Shown here: positions 24,909 through 33,911 of the stretch, piece after piece
Layout of the letters: every line of letters starts with the position of its first letter
Numbering within the stretch: position 1 is the stretch's first letter
Assembly (NCBI RefSeq): GCF_026672275.1
Contig: NZ_JANQCD010000005.1
Location: 62,001-126,000, forward strand
Length of the DNA stretch: 64,000 nucleotides
Origin: Marinifilum sp. D737
GTDB taxonomy: Bacteria > Bacteroidota > Bacteroidia > Bacteroidales > Marinifilaceae
Direction of reading: 5' to 3'
Notes under the pieces: generated by a model
The model's database searches: none
What the model saw: only the letters and a program-made list of their open reading frames with translations
Told to the model about the DNA's origin: nothing
Position numbers and translations under genes: made by a program

Positions 24909-26249
24909 CTATTGTCCTAAAATAGACGAGTTAAGATTGCAATTTGTATAGAAGAATTGCGCTCCTAAATTGTCGGGAAGTGTGGCAAGTCCGTAAAGCA
25001 TTGTAGAGAAATCTACCGCTTGAATGTAAGAACATCTCAAACTTGTGTTTAAGCGACTGTATCTCCATAGTACTTTTTTGGAAGGGCTTCCTGGAAGACT
25101 GTAAACAGAAGGGCCGTTACCGTTGTCGTAAAGGCTGATCAAGTCGTTCGTGCTTTGTGAATAGATTGGGATAAAACCTGCAATGATATGTGGTGAAACT
25201 ATTTGTTGATTGTTTCTATCTATGGCATTCGCAGAATAACCACCTCCAGGATTTTCTCCAGCTCCTAATCCCCATTCATAACTATTAATTCCGGGAGATA
25301 TTTTGGTCCAAAACAGGGAGTCAGACTTTCGAAAATTGTCGAAATAAGTCATGTAGTCAGAATTATTTTTGAAATAATTGCAATAGTAATAGGTAAATAG
25401 AGGAATAAAGTTAGAGACAAAACTCCCATCAGAAATTAAATCAATTCCCCAGTAATTTTCTGGATGAATAAATGCTGATGAAGGAGAAGCATAATGAGAA
25501 TTCCAATACGTTTGTGACTTTAAATATCCCGCATTGGAAGAATCTACATTTTTCGCGAGCCATGCTACAATCATGTATTCATTATAGGCTCCTGTCGTAG
25601 CACTACCATTTCCGAATTCATCCAATACCATATAGAGTTGTTGTCCATCAGAAGATATGGCTGCTGTGAAATCCATATTGCTTAGTAGTAAATTGATTTT
25701 ATTTACAATAGATGTATTGTTGGAATAGTAATTTTTGCAGAATATCAGTCCCATTGCGAAAATGGCATTGTCAATAGTGCTGTATTCTTCACTCCAGCTG
25801 CCATCTTTAAATCCTGTGTTTACATTAAAATAGCGACGAAATAATCCATTGGTATTTGTTGCGCCATTGTTTTTAAAATTTAGGAATGTGTTTAATGTGG
25901 AAGTGACCAGGGTTTCACTGGTGTTTTCCCAATTAACAGCATCATTTGTTTTTTTATACATTGAATCTGCAATGCAAAGGGAGATTAGGCCTACTCCATT
26001 AGCAGCGATAGAGCCTGGTTTGTTGTATGCATTGTTTAGTGCCAATGCATCAAGGTATACACCATTGGAATTTCGCATTAACTTGATTGCATGATAGCTA
26101 TCTTCAAATAGCTTATTTACTATTGAGTTTGATGATTTTGCTTTTTTAGTCGTAGCTTCTTGGATAGAGAGATCTGTATTGATGTAATCATCCTTTTGGC
26201 ATGAATACAAACAAACCCATACCATTAAAAAAAGAATTGTTTTTTTCAT
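24909..26249 (-). CDS. Diverged glycoamylase-fold (GH144-related) lipoprotein
   Basis: This 446-residue lipoprotein (lipobox VCLYSCQKDD) can be aligned by eye with the two GH144-type proteins here. WGLGAGENPGGGYSA matches WGLTASDTPGGYMAH in position, YNEYMIVAWLA matches FNETHIAYILA, and YSTIDNAIFAMGLIF matches the LVETAFLVQGML segment. Important residues differ: VETAF has become IDNAI, and the terminal IDQGPIV is VDFSTML. It may be a distant beta-1,2-glucanase-clan enzyme with another specificity, or a non-catalytic glycan binder. It is transcribed as a single gene from region B. Confidence 0.55.
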   Translation of the reverse strand: MKKTILFLMVWVCLYSCQKDDYINTDLSIQEATTKKAKSSNSIVNKLFEDSYHAIKLMRNSNGVYLDALALNNAYNKPGSIAANGVGLISLCIADSMYKKTNDAVNWENTSETLVTSTLNTFLNFKNNGATNTNGLFRRYFNVNTGFKDGSWSEEYSTIDNAIFAMGLIFCKNYYSNNTSIVNKINLLLSNMDFTAAISSDGQQLYMVLDEFGNGSATTGAYNEYMIVAWLAKNVDSSNAGYLKSQTYWNSHYASPSSAFIHPENYWGIDLISDGSFVSNFIPLFTYYYCNYFKNNSDYMTYFDNFRKSDSLFWTKISPGINSYEWGLGAGENPGGGYSANAIDRNNQQIVSPHIIAGFIPIYSQSTNDLISLYDNGNGPSVYSLPGSPSKKVLWRYSRLNTSLRCSYIQAVDFSTMLYGLATLPDNLGAQFFYTNCNLNSSILGQ

Positions 26250-26428
26250 CGGTTTTAGTTTTGTAGTTTATAAAATATTTAATTTTCATGCTCTTAGATT
26301 CTATGCCCACATATTGGCATGATGAAAAAGCATGAAATAGCAGAGATCTTACAATTGATTAGTTTCTAGATTCATTATTTGTATTGTGTGCTTGTGGAAG
26401 TAAATATTTCAGGATATGTATAGAAATA

Positions 26429-26600
26429 AAAAAAAAGCACCCCAACTTGAGCTTAACACATGTTAGTGTCCGGGGATGTTGCTCTAACTGTGCAGCATTG
26501 CAAAGGGATTTGCAATGTGAAAAAAAATGGAATAGGTTAAATTCTGAAGGATTGTTGTGTTACTGTTGTGGTGTATTTTTGCGATTAAAAACCTTTTTAG
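26429..26600 (-). promoter_or_regulatory. Divergent upstream region B with the same two conserved blocks
   Basis: Minus-strand reading gives GTTAAGCTCAAGTTGGGGTG followed by about ten T residues (proximal, 26429-26455). At 26548-26600 there is AAAAAGGTTTTTAATCG then ACACCACAACAGTAACAC (distal). Both match region A at 24367-24535 with similar spacing of about 100-125 bp. The distal block overlaps the -33 area of the plus-strand regulator promoter, which would suit autoregulation. Confidence 0.5.
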
Positions 26601-26610
26601 AGTATATTTG
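26576..26610 (+). promoter_or_regulatory. Promoter of the PUL regulator gene
   Basis: TTTTTG (26576-26581) and TATATTTG (26603-26610) match the Bacteroidota -33 TTG and -7 TAnnTTTG elements with a 21-bp spacer, about 116 bp before the ATG at 26727. Confidence 0.55.
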
Positions 26611-26726
26611 GCACTCGGATAAGAAGAAACCTAATATTTAGTTTACGTAGAAAGATATATCTACTATAAAAAGTGACATTGGAAAAACAATATATTGGTT
26701 GTTCTTAATTACTCCAACATTAATAT

Positions 26727-29612
26727 ATGTCTATGAAAACCCGCAATAACCGAATCCTGATACTATTACTGTTTTTTTTATGCTTTTTTGGATTGCATAC
26801 TGGAAAAGCCGGTACCAAACACCTGTTAATGCCATTTGTGAAGAATTTTTCCAAATTGGAATATCACGGGGCAAATCAGAATTGGGATGTTTGTCAGGGA
26901 ATTAATGGTGAAATGTATTTTGCCAATTCAGATGGATTGTTGGAGTATGATGGTGCAAGCTGGAAATTGTATCCTTTGCCAGCCGGACAACTTGTTCGTT
27001 CTGTAACTGTGGATTCTGCCGGACGTGTTTATGTTGGTGCTCATGAAGAGTTTGGGTACTGGAAGAAGAATAAACAGGGACAATTAGAGTATTTTTCATT
27101 GATTGATCTCGTAGAGGTTCATCAGCTTCGAAATCAGGATATCTGGAAGATATGCGTTTGGAATGGCAAGGTTTACTTTCAATCATTTGCCGAAATTTAT
27201 GTGTACGATGGAGAAAAGTTGACGACCATTAATACTCCGGCTAATGTTTTTTCACTCTTCAAAATTAGAGATCGCCTATTGGTTAGTATCCAGCATATGG
27301 GCTTATATGAATTTCAGCAAGATTCATTGGTTGCCTTAAAAGGAACAAACCAGTTAGCACCGAAGACAATTAATATTGCGATCCCCTATGGAGAAAAGGG
27401 CATTCTGCTTGGGACTGAACTTGGAGGTCTGTATAGATACGAAGATGAACAAATGACTCCATGGAAAAATGATGCAGATGAATTTTTGAAGAATTTTCAG
27501 CTTAATAAAGCCGCAACGGTTTCCATAAATGATAAGGAGTATTACCTGTTTGGAACTATAACTCAGGGTTTGGTCGTTCTTGATAAGAATGGTGGAATTT
27601 ATAGCCATATTACTAAAGGTCATGGCTTGCAGAATAATACGATTCTTGGAATTAAGGTAGACCAGTATAATAATTTATGGCTGAGTTTAGATAATGGTAT
27701 CGATTTTATCAACTTGAATTCATCTTTTCGTTACTACCATGACAGAAGCGGAGAGTTAGGTACCGTGTATAGTGCTGCCATATTTAATGAAAAATTGTAT
27801 CTGGGGACAAATCATGGTTTGTATAGTGCCGTTTGGGATGCCAACTTATTGCAGCTAAAGACCGACTTTTCTCTTGTTAAGAACACACAAGGTCAGGTTT
27901 GGAATCTGAAAGTAGTGGATGATGTACTTTTTTGTGGACACAATAATGGAACATTTCTAATTTCTGCAAAAGGTATCAAGCGCATTTCAAATGTTTCGGG
28001 AGGTTGGATTCTAAAAGAAGTTCCCGGAAAGTCGGACATGTTAATCCAGGGAACCTATATTGGCTTGGTTATTTATAAGAAGAGTGGAGGAGTATGGAGA
28101 ATGTCTCACATGGTGAGAAGCTATCATGAGCCAACCGAGTTTCTGGAGTTCGATTATAAAGGAAATCTATGGACCAGTCATGCCTACAAGGGACTGTATA
28201 AGCTTACACTGAATTCAGATTTGAGTGCTGTGCTAAAAAGTGAATACTATAATAAAGAGAACGGACTTCCGGACGATGCAAATATCAATGTCTTCAAGGT
28301 GGATCAGCAGGTGGTTTTTACTACTAAGGGAGAATTGTTTTCATATGATTACAATCAAGAAAAACTTGCCTCTTTTACCAAGCTAAACGATGGTTTGAAA
28401 GATTTTAAGGACGCTCATAAGATTATTTCCATTGATAACAGAAATTATTGGTTCTTTAAAAAGGGGAAATGTGCACGTGTTTTAATGGATCATGGAGAGA
28501 TTCAGAGTATCGATGCCCTGTCTTTTCAATTGTTAAGAGGAAGTACTCTGGATGGCTATGAAAATATTATAGGCCTGGGACGAGGTGATTATTTGATTTG
28601 TCAAGACGCTGGTTTTTCTATTTTTTCATCTCATCAAACCGATAAGGCATTGTCACTGCACAATCATAAAGTGATGTTGCGAAAGATTACCTGCAATTCC
28701 CAGACCTCAAAGTTACATGAAGCATTAGATCTGGACGGGGGAAGTGAAATAGCCAATTCAAAAAATAATATGAGCTTCGAATTCGCACTTCCGGTTTACC
28801 GTTTTGCTAAATTGAATTACCAATGGAAGTTGGAAGATTACGATGTGTTTTGGTCCGACCCTTCGGATCGTACTTTGGTGGATTATTCAAAACTGCCTCA
28901 TGGCAAGTATACATTTAAGGTGAGAGCGACTGACAGTTATGGTAGTGTGTCGAAAATCGCATCTTATTCATTTACCATATTGCCTCCCTGGTATTTGTCA
29001 AGGTTGGCTAAAATCATTTATTGGATTCTGTTTTTTGCCCTTATTGGTGGATTTAGAGTAGTTTACTATTATAAACTCGATAAGCAGAAGAGGAAATATT
29101 ATTTGAAACTTCAGGAGGAGAATGAAGAGAAGATCATTAAGCTAAAGAATGACCATTTAAGGGAGGAAATTGAGAATAAATCGAAAGAGTTGGCCAATTA
29201 TACCATGATGGTGACCAAAAAGAATGAATTGCTCAACCAGTTAAAGGAAGAGTTGGATAAGCTGGGGGCCTATGTGATTGCTGCAGCTGCCAAAAAACGA
29301 GTTGCTGCCATTAATAAATTGATCCAAAGGGGAATTTCCAGTGAGGATGAATGGAAAGTGTTCAATGAGAATTTTGATAAGGCCAATGAAATTTTTCTTC
29401 AAAGTCTGAAGGCTGATTTCCCTGAGCTTACACCCAATGATCTTCGGTTTTGTGCTCTGCTTCGGATGAATATGACTTCTAAGGAAATAGCCAATCTATT
29501 GAACCTTTCACCGCGTAGCGTAGAGGTGAAAAGATACCGCTTGCGTAAAAAACTTAATCTGGAACACGAAGAGAATTTGGTGGAATTTCTGATGGGAATG
29601 AAAAAGGAATAA
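26727..29612 (+). CDS. Membrane-spanning PUL regulator: beta-propeller, Y_Y_Y, coiled coil, LuxR-type HTH
   Basis: This 961-residue protein resembles the sensor half of hybrid two-component systems but has no histidine kinase or receiver. After a signal/anchor segment come two-component-propeller repeats (about residues 40-640, e.g. GLLEYDGASWKLYPL and NLWLSLDNGIDFIN), a Y_Y_Y domain (about 684-754), one membrane helix (about 757-777), a long cytoplasmic coiled coil and a GerE/LuxR-type HTH at the C-terminus (NMTSKEIANLLNLSPRSVEV). It would bind an oligosaccharide outside and control transcription directly. It is divergent from the diverged glycoamylase gene, and shared DNA blocks upstream of that gene and of the operon are its best candidate targets. 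Confidence 0.85.
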   Translation: MSMKTRNNRILILLLFFLCFFGLHTGKAGTKHLLMPFVKNFSKLEYHGANQNWDVCQGINGEMYFANSDGLLEYDGASWKLYPLPAGQLVRSVTVDSAGRVYVGAHEEFGYWKKNKQGQLEYFSLIDLVEVHQLRNQDIWKICVWNGKVYFQSFAEIYVYDGEKLTTINTPANVFSLFKIRDRLLVSIQHMGLYEFQQDSLVALKGTNQLAPKTINIAIPYGEKGILLGTELGGLYRYEDEQMTPWKNDADEFLKNFQLNKAATVSINDKEYYLFGTITQGLVVLDKNGGIYSHITKGHGLQNNTILGIKVDQYNNLWLSLDNGIDFINLNSSFRYYHDRSGELGTVYSAAIFNEKLYLGTNHGLYSAVWDANLLQLKTDFSLVKNTQGQVWNLKVVDDVLFCGHNNGTFLISAKGIKRISNVSGGWILKEVPGKSDMLIQGTYIGLVIYKKSGGVWRMSHMVRSYHEPTEFLEFDYKGNLWTSHAYKGLYKLTLNSDLSAVLKSEYYNKENGLPDDANINVFKVDQQVVFTTKGELFSYDYNQEKLASFTKLNDGLKDFKDAHKIISIDNRNYWFFKKGKCARVLMDHGEIQSIDALSFQLLRGSTLDGYENIIGLGRGDYLICQDAGFSIFSSHQTDKALSLHNHKVMLRKITCNSQTSKLHEALDLDGGSEIANSKNNMSFEFALPVYRFAKLNYQWKLEDYDVFWSDPSDRTLVDYSKLPHGKYTFKVRATDSYGSVSKIASYSFTILPPWYLSRLAKIIYWILFFALIGGFRVVYYYKLDKQKRKYYLKLQEENEEKIIKLKNDHLREEIENKSKELANYTMMVTKKNELLNQLKEELDKLGAYVIAAAAKKRVAAINKLIQRGISSEDEWKVFNENFDKANEIFLQSLKADFPELTPNDLRFCALLRMNMTSKEIANLLNLSPRSVEVKRYRLRKKLNLEHEENLVEFLMGMKKE

Positions 29613-29769
29613 TTTTACTTTTAAATGAAGCATTTGTCTTCTTTTGAACTAAAGCTTGTTGATTTTCATAAGAAATACCTGACTGGAATTGTGTTCAGTT
29701 ATAATCATATGTGTGGTTTTGTTTTTGATATGTCTGCAAAATATATTTTGAATTACTAAAAAAGATGAT

Positions 29770-31140
29770 ATGAATTTATTAGCAAAAAGCAAAGAGTATG
29801 TTAAGAATTTAACTATTTATCTAGTTTTAATTTTTATGATGATCGGTTGTTCTAATAGTAAAATGGAACCTTTTTCTCCTGAAATACCAACAGAGGAGGA
29901 AGAGATTGAAAAAATATCAACGGATGAACTTTTGGACCTGGTTCAAAAGAGAACATTCAATTATTTTTGGGATTTTGCAGAACCTAATAGCGGGTGTGCT
30001 AGAGAACGTTCTCAAGATGATTCGTATGACGGTAATTCACCTCGATTGGTAGCTACAGGTGCTACAGGATTTGGTATATCGTGCTTTCCTGTTGCCGTTA
30101 CAAGAGGATGGATAACACGGGAAGAGGCAATAGGCCGGATGAATAAAATATGTTCTTTCCTGGAGAATTGTGACAGTTATCATGGTGCATACGGGCACTG
30201 GTATTATGGTGATAATGGCCATATCAGACCTTTTTCAGGGCAAGATGATGGAATTGATTTGGTTGAGACTGCTTTTCTTATGCAGGGTATGTTAATCAAC
30301 AGACAATTCTTTAATGGTGAAAATCAGACCGAAATTGATCTTAGGAATCGAATTACTGCACTTTGGGAAGCTGTTGAATGGAATTTCTTCGATTCGGGTG
30401 ATAACATTTTATCATGGCATTGGTCACCAAATCATAATTTTGCTATGGGGCATAAAGTTGGAGGTTGGAATGAGGCTTTGATTGTTTATGTTTTAGCTGC
30501 AGCCTCTCCAACGCATACAATCAATAAAGGAACATATGAAAATGGTTGGTTTGAAAGGGGCGGTAAAATGTATAATAATGGTAGATTTTACGGCATCAAG
30601 TTACCATTGGGAATAGATTATGGTGGGCCAATGTTTTGGTCTCATTATTCATTTATTGGATTAGATCCTAGAAATCTGGAAGATCAATATGCAAATTATT
30701 GGGAACAAGTTACCGCACATGCCCGCATCAACTATGCCTATTGTAAAGCGAATCCTAAGGGGTATGAAGGTTATGGTGGCGATAGCTGGGGGCTGACATC
30801 AAGCGATAATTACTCTGGATATGGAGGTCATCATCCTGGAAATGATGTAGGGGTAATAGCACCTACAGCAGCATTGGCATCATTCCCTTACACCCCTGAG
30901 GAATCGACAAAGGCTTTGGAATATTTCTATTATAAAATGAATCGCAAGCTGTGGGGGACTTATGGTTTTTTTGATGCTTTCTCTGAGCATTACGATTGGT
31001 ATTCTGATGGTTATATTGGTATTGATCAAGGACCAATTGTAGCTATGATAGAAAATTACAGAACTCAATTGCTTTGGAATCTTTTTATGGCCGATCAAGA
31101 AGTTAAAGATGGACTAACAAAATTGGGATTTAGTTTTTAA
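29770..31140 (+). CDS. GH144-type (glycoamylase-fold) beta-1,2-glucanase lipoprotein, second copy
   Basis: This 456-residue lipoprotein (lipobox MMIGCSNSK) parallels the enzyme at 17479-18807 throughout: RTFNYFWDFAEPNSG, DLVETAFLMQGML, WHWSPNHNFAMG, WNEALIVYVLAAASPTH, DYGGPMFWSHYSFIGLDP, WGLTSSDNYSGYG and IDQGPIVAMIENYRTQ. All motifs are intact, so activity is expected. Divergence from the other copy suggests a different mode, for example endo versus sophorose-releasing exo action. It lies 157 bp downstream of the regulator in the same direction and may have its own promoter. Confidence 0.85.
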   Translation: MNLLAKSKEYVKNLTIYLVLIFMMIGCSNSKMEPFSPEIPTEEEEIEKISTDELLDLVQKRTFNYFWDFAEPNSGCARERSQDDSYDGNSPRLVATGATGFGISCFPVAVTRGWITREEAIGRMNKICSFLENCDSYHGAYGHWYYGDNGHIRPFSGQDDGIDLVETAFLMQGMLINRQFFNGENQTEIDLRNRITALWEAVEWNFFDSGDNILSWHWSPNHNFAMGHKVGGWNEALIVYVLAAASPTHTINKGTYENGWFERGGKMYNNGRFYGIKLPLGIDYGGPMFWSHYSFIGLDPRNLEDQYANYWEQVTAHARINYAYCKANPKGYEGYGGDSWGLTSSDNYSGYGGHHPGNDVGVIAPTAALASFPYTPEESTKALEYFYYKMNRKLWGTYGFFDAFSEHYDWYSDGYIGIDQGPIVAMIENYRTQLLWNLFMADQEVKDGLTKLGFSF

Positions 31141-31534
31141 GATAATTATTAAGACTTAATTGTTTCTTGTATAGTTATATATACTCCTTGTAAGTGTATT
31201 CTTATGAGGAGTTTGCTTATAGTTTGAATTCAGCTTCATGATACATGATGCGACATTATCCTTCAATTTTAATATACCCAGCAGCAATTGAGAAGGAACT
31301 ACCTGTTATGCCATTATAAATTAAGTGGGGAACGATTGGTATGAATTATGGTATTTTATTGTTTAATCAGCTCTCCAATTCTAATTTATCTTTAATAGTT
31401 CAATATTGAAAACTCACCTAATGGGTACTATCGAATCAATATGTAATTCGGATTGATTTGAGCAACAATTTTAATATAATTCAGACTTGCCAAATAACAA
31501 ATTCGCATAATTGCAAAAGCCAATTATCCACCTG
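31141..31534. other. Spacer between converging GH144 and AraC genes
   Basis: There is no credible ORF. An imperfect hairpin at about 31184-31220 (ACTCCTTGTAAG / TTATGAGGAGT) may end the GH144 transcript. The rest is AT-rich with nothing recognisable. Confidence 0.4.
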
Positions 31535-32407
31535 TTACTTATCACTTGTAAATTGCCTTCTCTGCTCATTTGGCGCTTGTCCTGTATGAGTCTTAAACTG
31601 CTTGTTAAAATAGGATGGACTATTGAAACCACATTCGTAGGCAATTTGTGCAACGGTTAATTTTCCTTCAGCCAGCAGTTTTTTTGCATAGTTAATCCGC
31701 ATTTCATTTAGGAATTCCGAGAACGTCTTTTGCGTTTTATTCTTAAAGAATCGGCAAAAGGCGGTTTTACTCATATTGGCAATTTTAGCGGCTTCTTCCA
31801 ATTCGATTTTCTGATGAAAGTTCTCACTAACGTATTCGTATATCTTATATAGTTTTTGATTACTACTTTGCTTAAAGGATTCTACGAAACTGTCCGACGC
31901 CAAATATTCCAGATCTTCAGATTGAGCTATTAATTGAAGAATTTGTAATAGAATAATTATCCTTTGTGAATAATCTGAGCTATGTAGATTTTGTAGCAGT
32001 TGGATAATTTTGTACTTGGTACTCCCGTCGATACGAATTCCTTTAAATGAATTGATTAGCATTTCTTTGATTCTTTTCATCTCAGGCAATAAAAAGAATT
32101 CTTTACCAAAACTATCTTCTTTGAAATGGACTACCCATGCAATCACTCTTTCTTCTGATTCTTTGCTATAAAACAAATCATCATTTTTCATGATATGAGG
32201 CGTATTGGGACCAATAAAGATCATGTCACCATCATTAAAATGATCGATACAATCGCCCACCACCAGGGTGCCATGGCTTTTTTCAATGAATATCAATTCA
32301 TACTCTGGATGGTAATGCCAAGGTACTTCAATGTGTGGTAGTACATCAATTTTTGAACGGAATGAATGTTCCCTTTTGACCGAAATTTCTTCTAAAACTA
32401 ATGACAT
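31535..32407 (-). CDS. AraC-family transcriptional regulator with cupin-like sensor domain
   Basis: This 290-residue cytoplasmic protein has an N-terminal cupin-like sugar-sensing part (VPWHYHPEYELIFIEKSHG, GDMIFIGPNTPHIM) and a C-terminal double AraC HTH (ELEEAAKIANMSKTAFCRFF and LTVAQIAYECGFNSPSYFNK). It is divergent from the sugar transporter and ROK kinase genes, which it probably controls; the PUL on the other side is a second possible target. A TATATTTG element lies about 150 bp upstream of the start. Confidence 0.9.
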   Translation of the reverse strand: MSLVLEEISVKREHSFRSKIDVLPHIEVPWHYHPEYELIFIEKSHGTLVVGDCIDHFNDGDMIFIGPNTPHIMKNDDLFYSKESEERVIAWVVHFKEDSFGKEFFLLPEMKRIKEMLINSFKGIRIDGSTKYKIIQLLQNLHSSDYSQRIIILLQILQLIAQSEDLEYLASDSFVESFKQSSNQKLYKIYEYVSENFHQKIELEEAAKIANMSKTAFCRFFKNKTQKTFSEFLNEMRINYAKKLLAEGKLTVAQIAYECGFNSPSYFNKQFKTHTGQAPNEQRRQFTSDK

Positions 32408-32555
32408 GATTGTATTATTTTATCAGTTAAAACAAGCTGTATTTATAAAAACTGCTAATATGTTTTTATTTGGGATGTTGAATTCCCATTTGATACGTAT
32501 TTTCTTAATGGTAATAATGTATTAGCTTATGTAGTGGCTTAGTATAGTGTTGATG

Positions 32556-32563
32556 CAAATATA
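32556..32563 (-). promoter_or_regulatory. -7 promoter element for the AraC regulator gene
   Basis: The minus strand reads TATATTTG followed by CATC, an exact match to TAnnTTTG, leaving a leader of about 140 nt. The -33 element is not clear. Confidence 0.4.
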
Positions 32564-32654
32564 GTACAATTAAATGATAAAATAGTAAAATGCATTTACT
32601 GGAAAATCAAAGAAATTTGTCTTGCAATAACTCAAACGATTGAAATAATAAGAT

Positions 32655-33881
32655 ATGGTATCAATAAGTACAAATATCAGCTCGGAAAAAACCGGTGCTA
32701 AAGGCGGAATGAATTATAAGGGTGCATTGGCATTGTTAACTTCATTATTTTTCATGTGGGGATTTTTAACCTGTATGAATGATATTCTAATTCCTCACTT
32801 AAAAGGATTATTCGATTTATCAATTACGCAGGCAATGCTTGTGCAGTTCACATTTTTTGGAGCTTACTTTTTAATGTCCTTGCCTGCTGGTTGGATTATT
32901 GGAAAGATTGGATATAAAATGGGAATTGTAACAGGATTAACAATAGCAGGTATTGGGGCAGCAATGTTTTTCCCGGCGGCCAATTTCTTATCCTACGGAT
33001 TCTTTTTGTTTGCATTATTTGTTCTTGCATCGGGCATTGTTGTATTGCAGGTGGCTGCAAATCCGTATGTAGCAGAATTGGGTACACCTGAAACTGCATC
33101 GAGTAGATTGAATCTTACTCAGGGATTTAATTCACTAGGAACAACGGTAGCTCCAATTTTTGGTGCCTGGTTAATTCTTGATAATACTGCCACTGATAGT
33201 GTAGGGAAGGCAGAAGCAGTTCAGATGCCTTATGTAGGTTTGGCATTGGCTTTAATCTTAATTGCAGTAATTTTTGCATTTGTAAAGCTTCCTAAAATTC
33301 AGGATGCCGAAGAAGAAAAAGCTGAAGGATCAGCTTGGAAGTTTCGTCATTTGGTTTTAGGAGCAATAGGAATATTCACATATGTTGGAGCCGAGGTTGC
33401 AATCGGTAGTGCTTTGGTGATGTACTTTGGTGATGAGGGCTTACATTTATTTGGTGAAGCCGAAGCAGCCACATATGTTTCTGTATTTTGGGGAGGTGCC
33501 ATGGTAGGCCGATTTATTGGTTCTGTAGTAATGCAAAAAATATCGGCAGCCAAAGTGTTGGCATTTAATTCAGTTATGGTTGTAGCTCTAATTTTAATTA
33601 GTATGATGACAACTGGATATGTTGCGCTATGGAGTATTGTATTGGTTGGATTATTCAACTCAATCATGTTCCCAACTATTTTTACCTTGGCAATTGATGG
33701 ATTAGGTAAACATACCAGTCAGGGATCAGGGATCTTGTGTCTTGCTATAGTAGGTGGAGCAGTTGTTCCAATGATTATGGGTATCTTGGCTGATAGCTTT
33801 GGTCTAGCTAATTCTTTTGTTGTAGCAATTTTGTGTTATGCATATATATTGTATTACGCATTAAAAGGACACAAACATTAG
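32655..33881 (+). CDS. Sugar:proton symporter, FHS-type MFS (glucose/galactose/fucose group)
   Basis: This 408-residue inner-membrane protein has about 12 hydrophobic helices. The start of the first helix ([20 protein letters not shown]) and [19 protein letters not shown] are hallmarks of the fucose-galactose-glucose:H+ symporter family. [15 protein letters not shown] follows, as usual. The next gene, a ROK kinase, begins 30 bp downstream, so uptake and phosphorylation are coupled. Its likely cargo is glucose or a small glucan oligosaccharide from the PUL. Confidence 0.92.
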   Translation: MVSISTNISSEKTGAKGGMNYKGALALLTSLFFMWGFLTCMNDILIPHLKGLFDLSITQAMLVQFTFFGAYFLMSLPAGWIIGKIGYKMGIVTGLTIAGIGAAMFFPAANFLSYGFFLFALFVLASGIVVLQVAANPYVAELGTPETASSRLNLTQGFNSLGTTVAPIFGAWLILDNTATDSVGKAEAVQMPYVGLALALILIAVIFAFVKLPKIQDAEEEKAEGSAWKFRHLVLGAIGIFTYVGAEVAIGSALVMYFGDEGLHLFGEAEAATYVSVFWGGAMVGRFIGSVVMQKISAAKVLAFNSVMVVALILISMMTTGYVALWSIVLVGLFNSIMFPTIFTLAIDGLGKHTSQGSGILCLAIVGGAVVPMIMGILADSFGLANSFVVAILCYAYILYYALKGHKH

Positions 33882-33911
33882 GACATTTATTAATAGAAGA
33901 GAAGTATTGAA

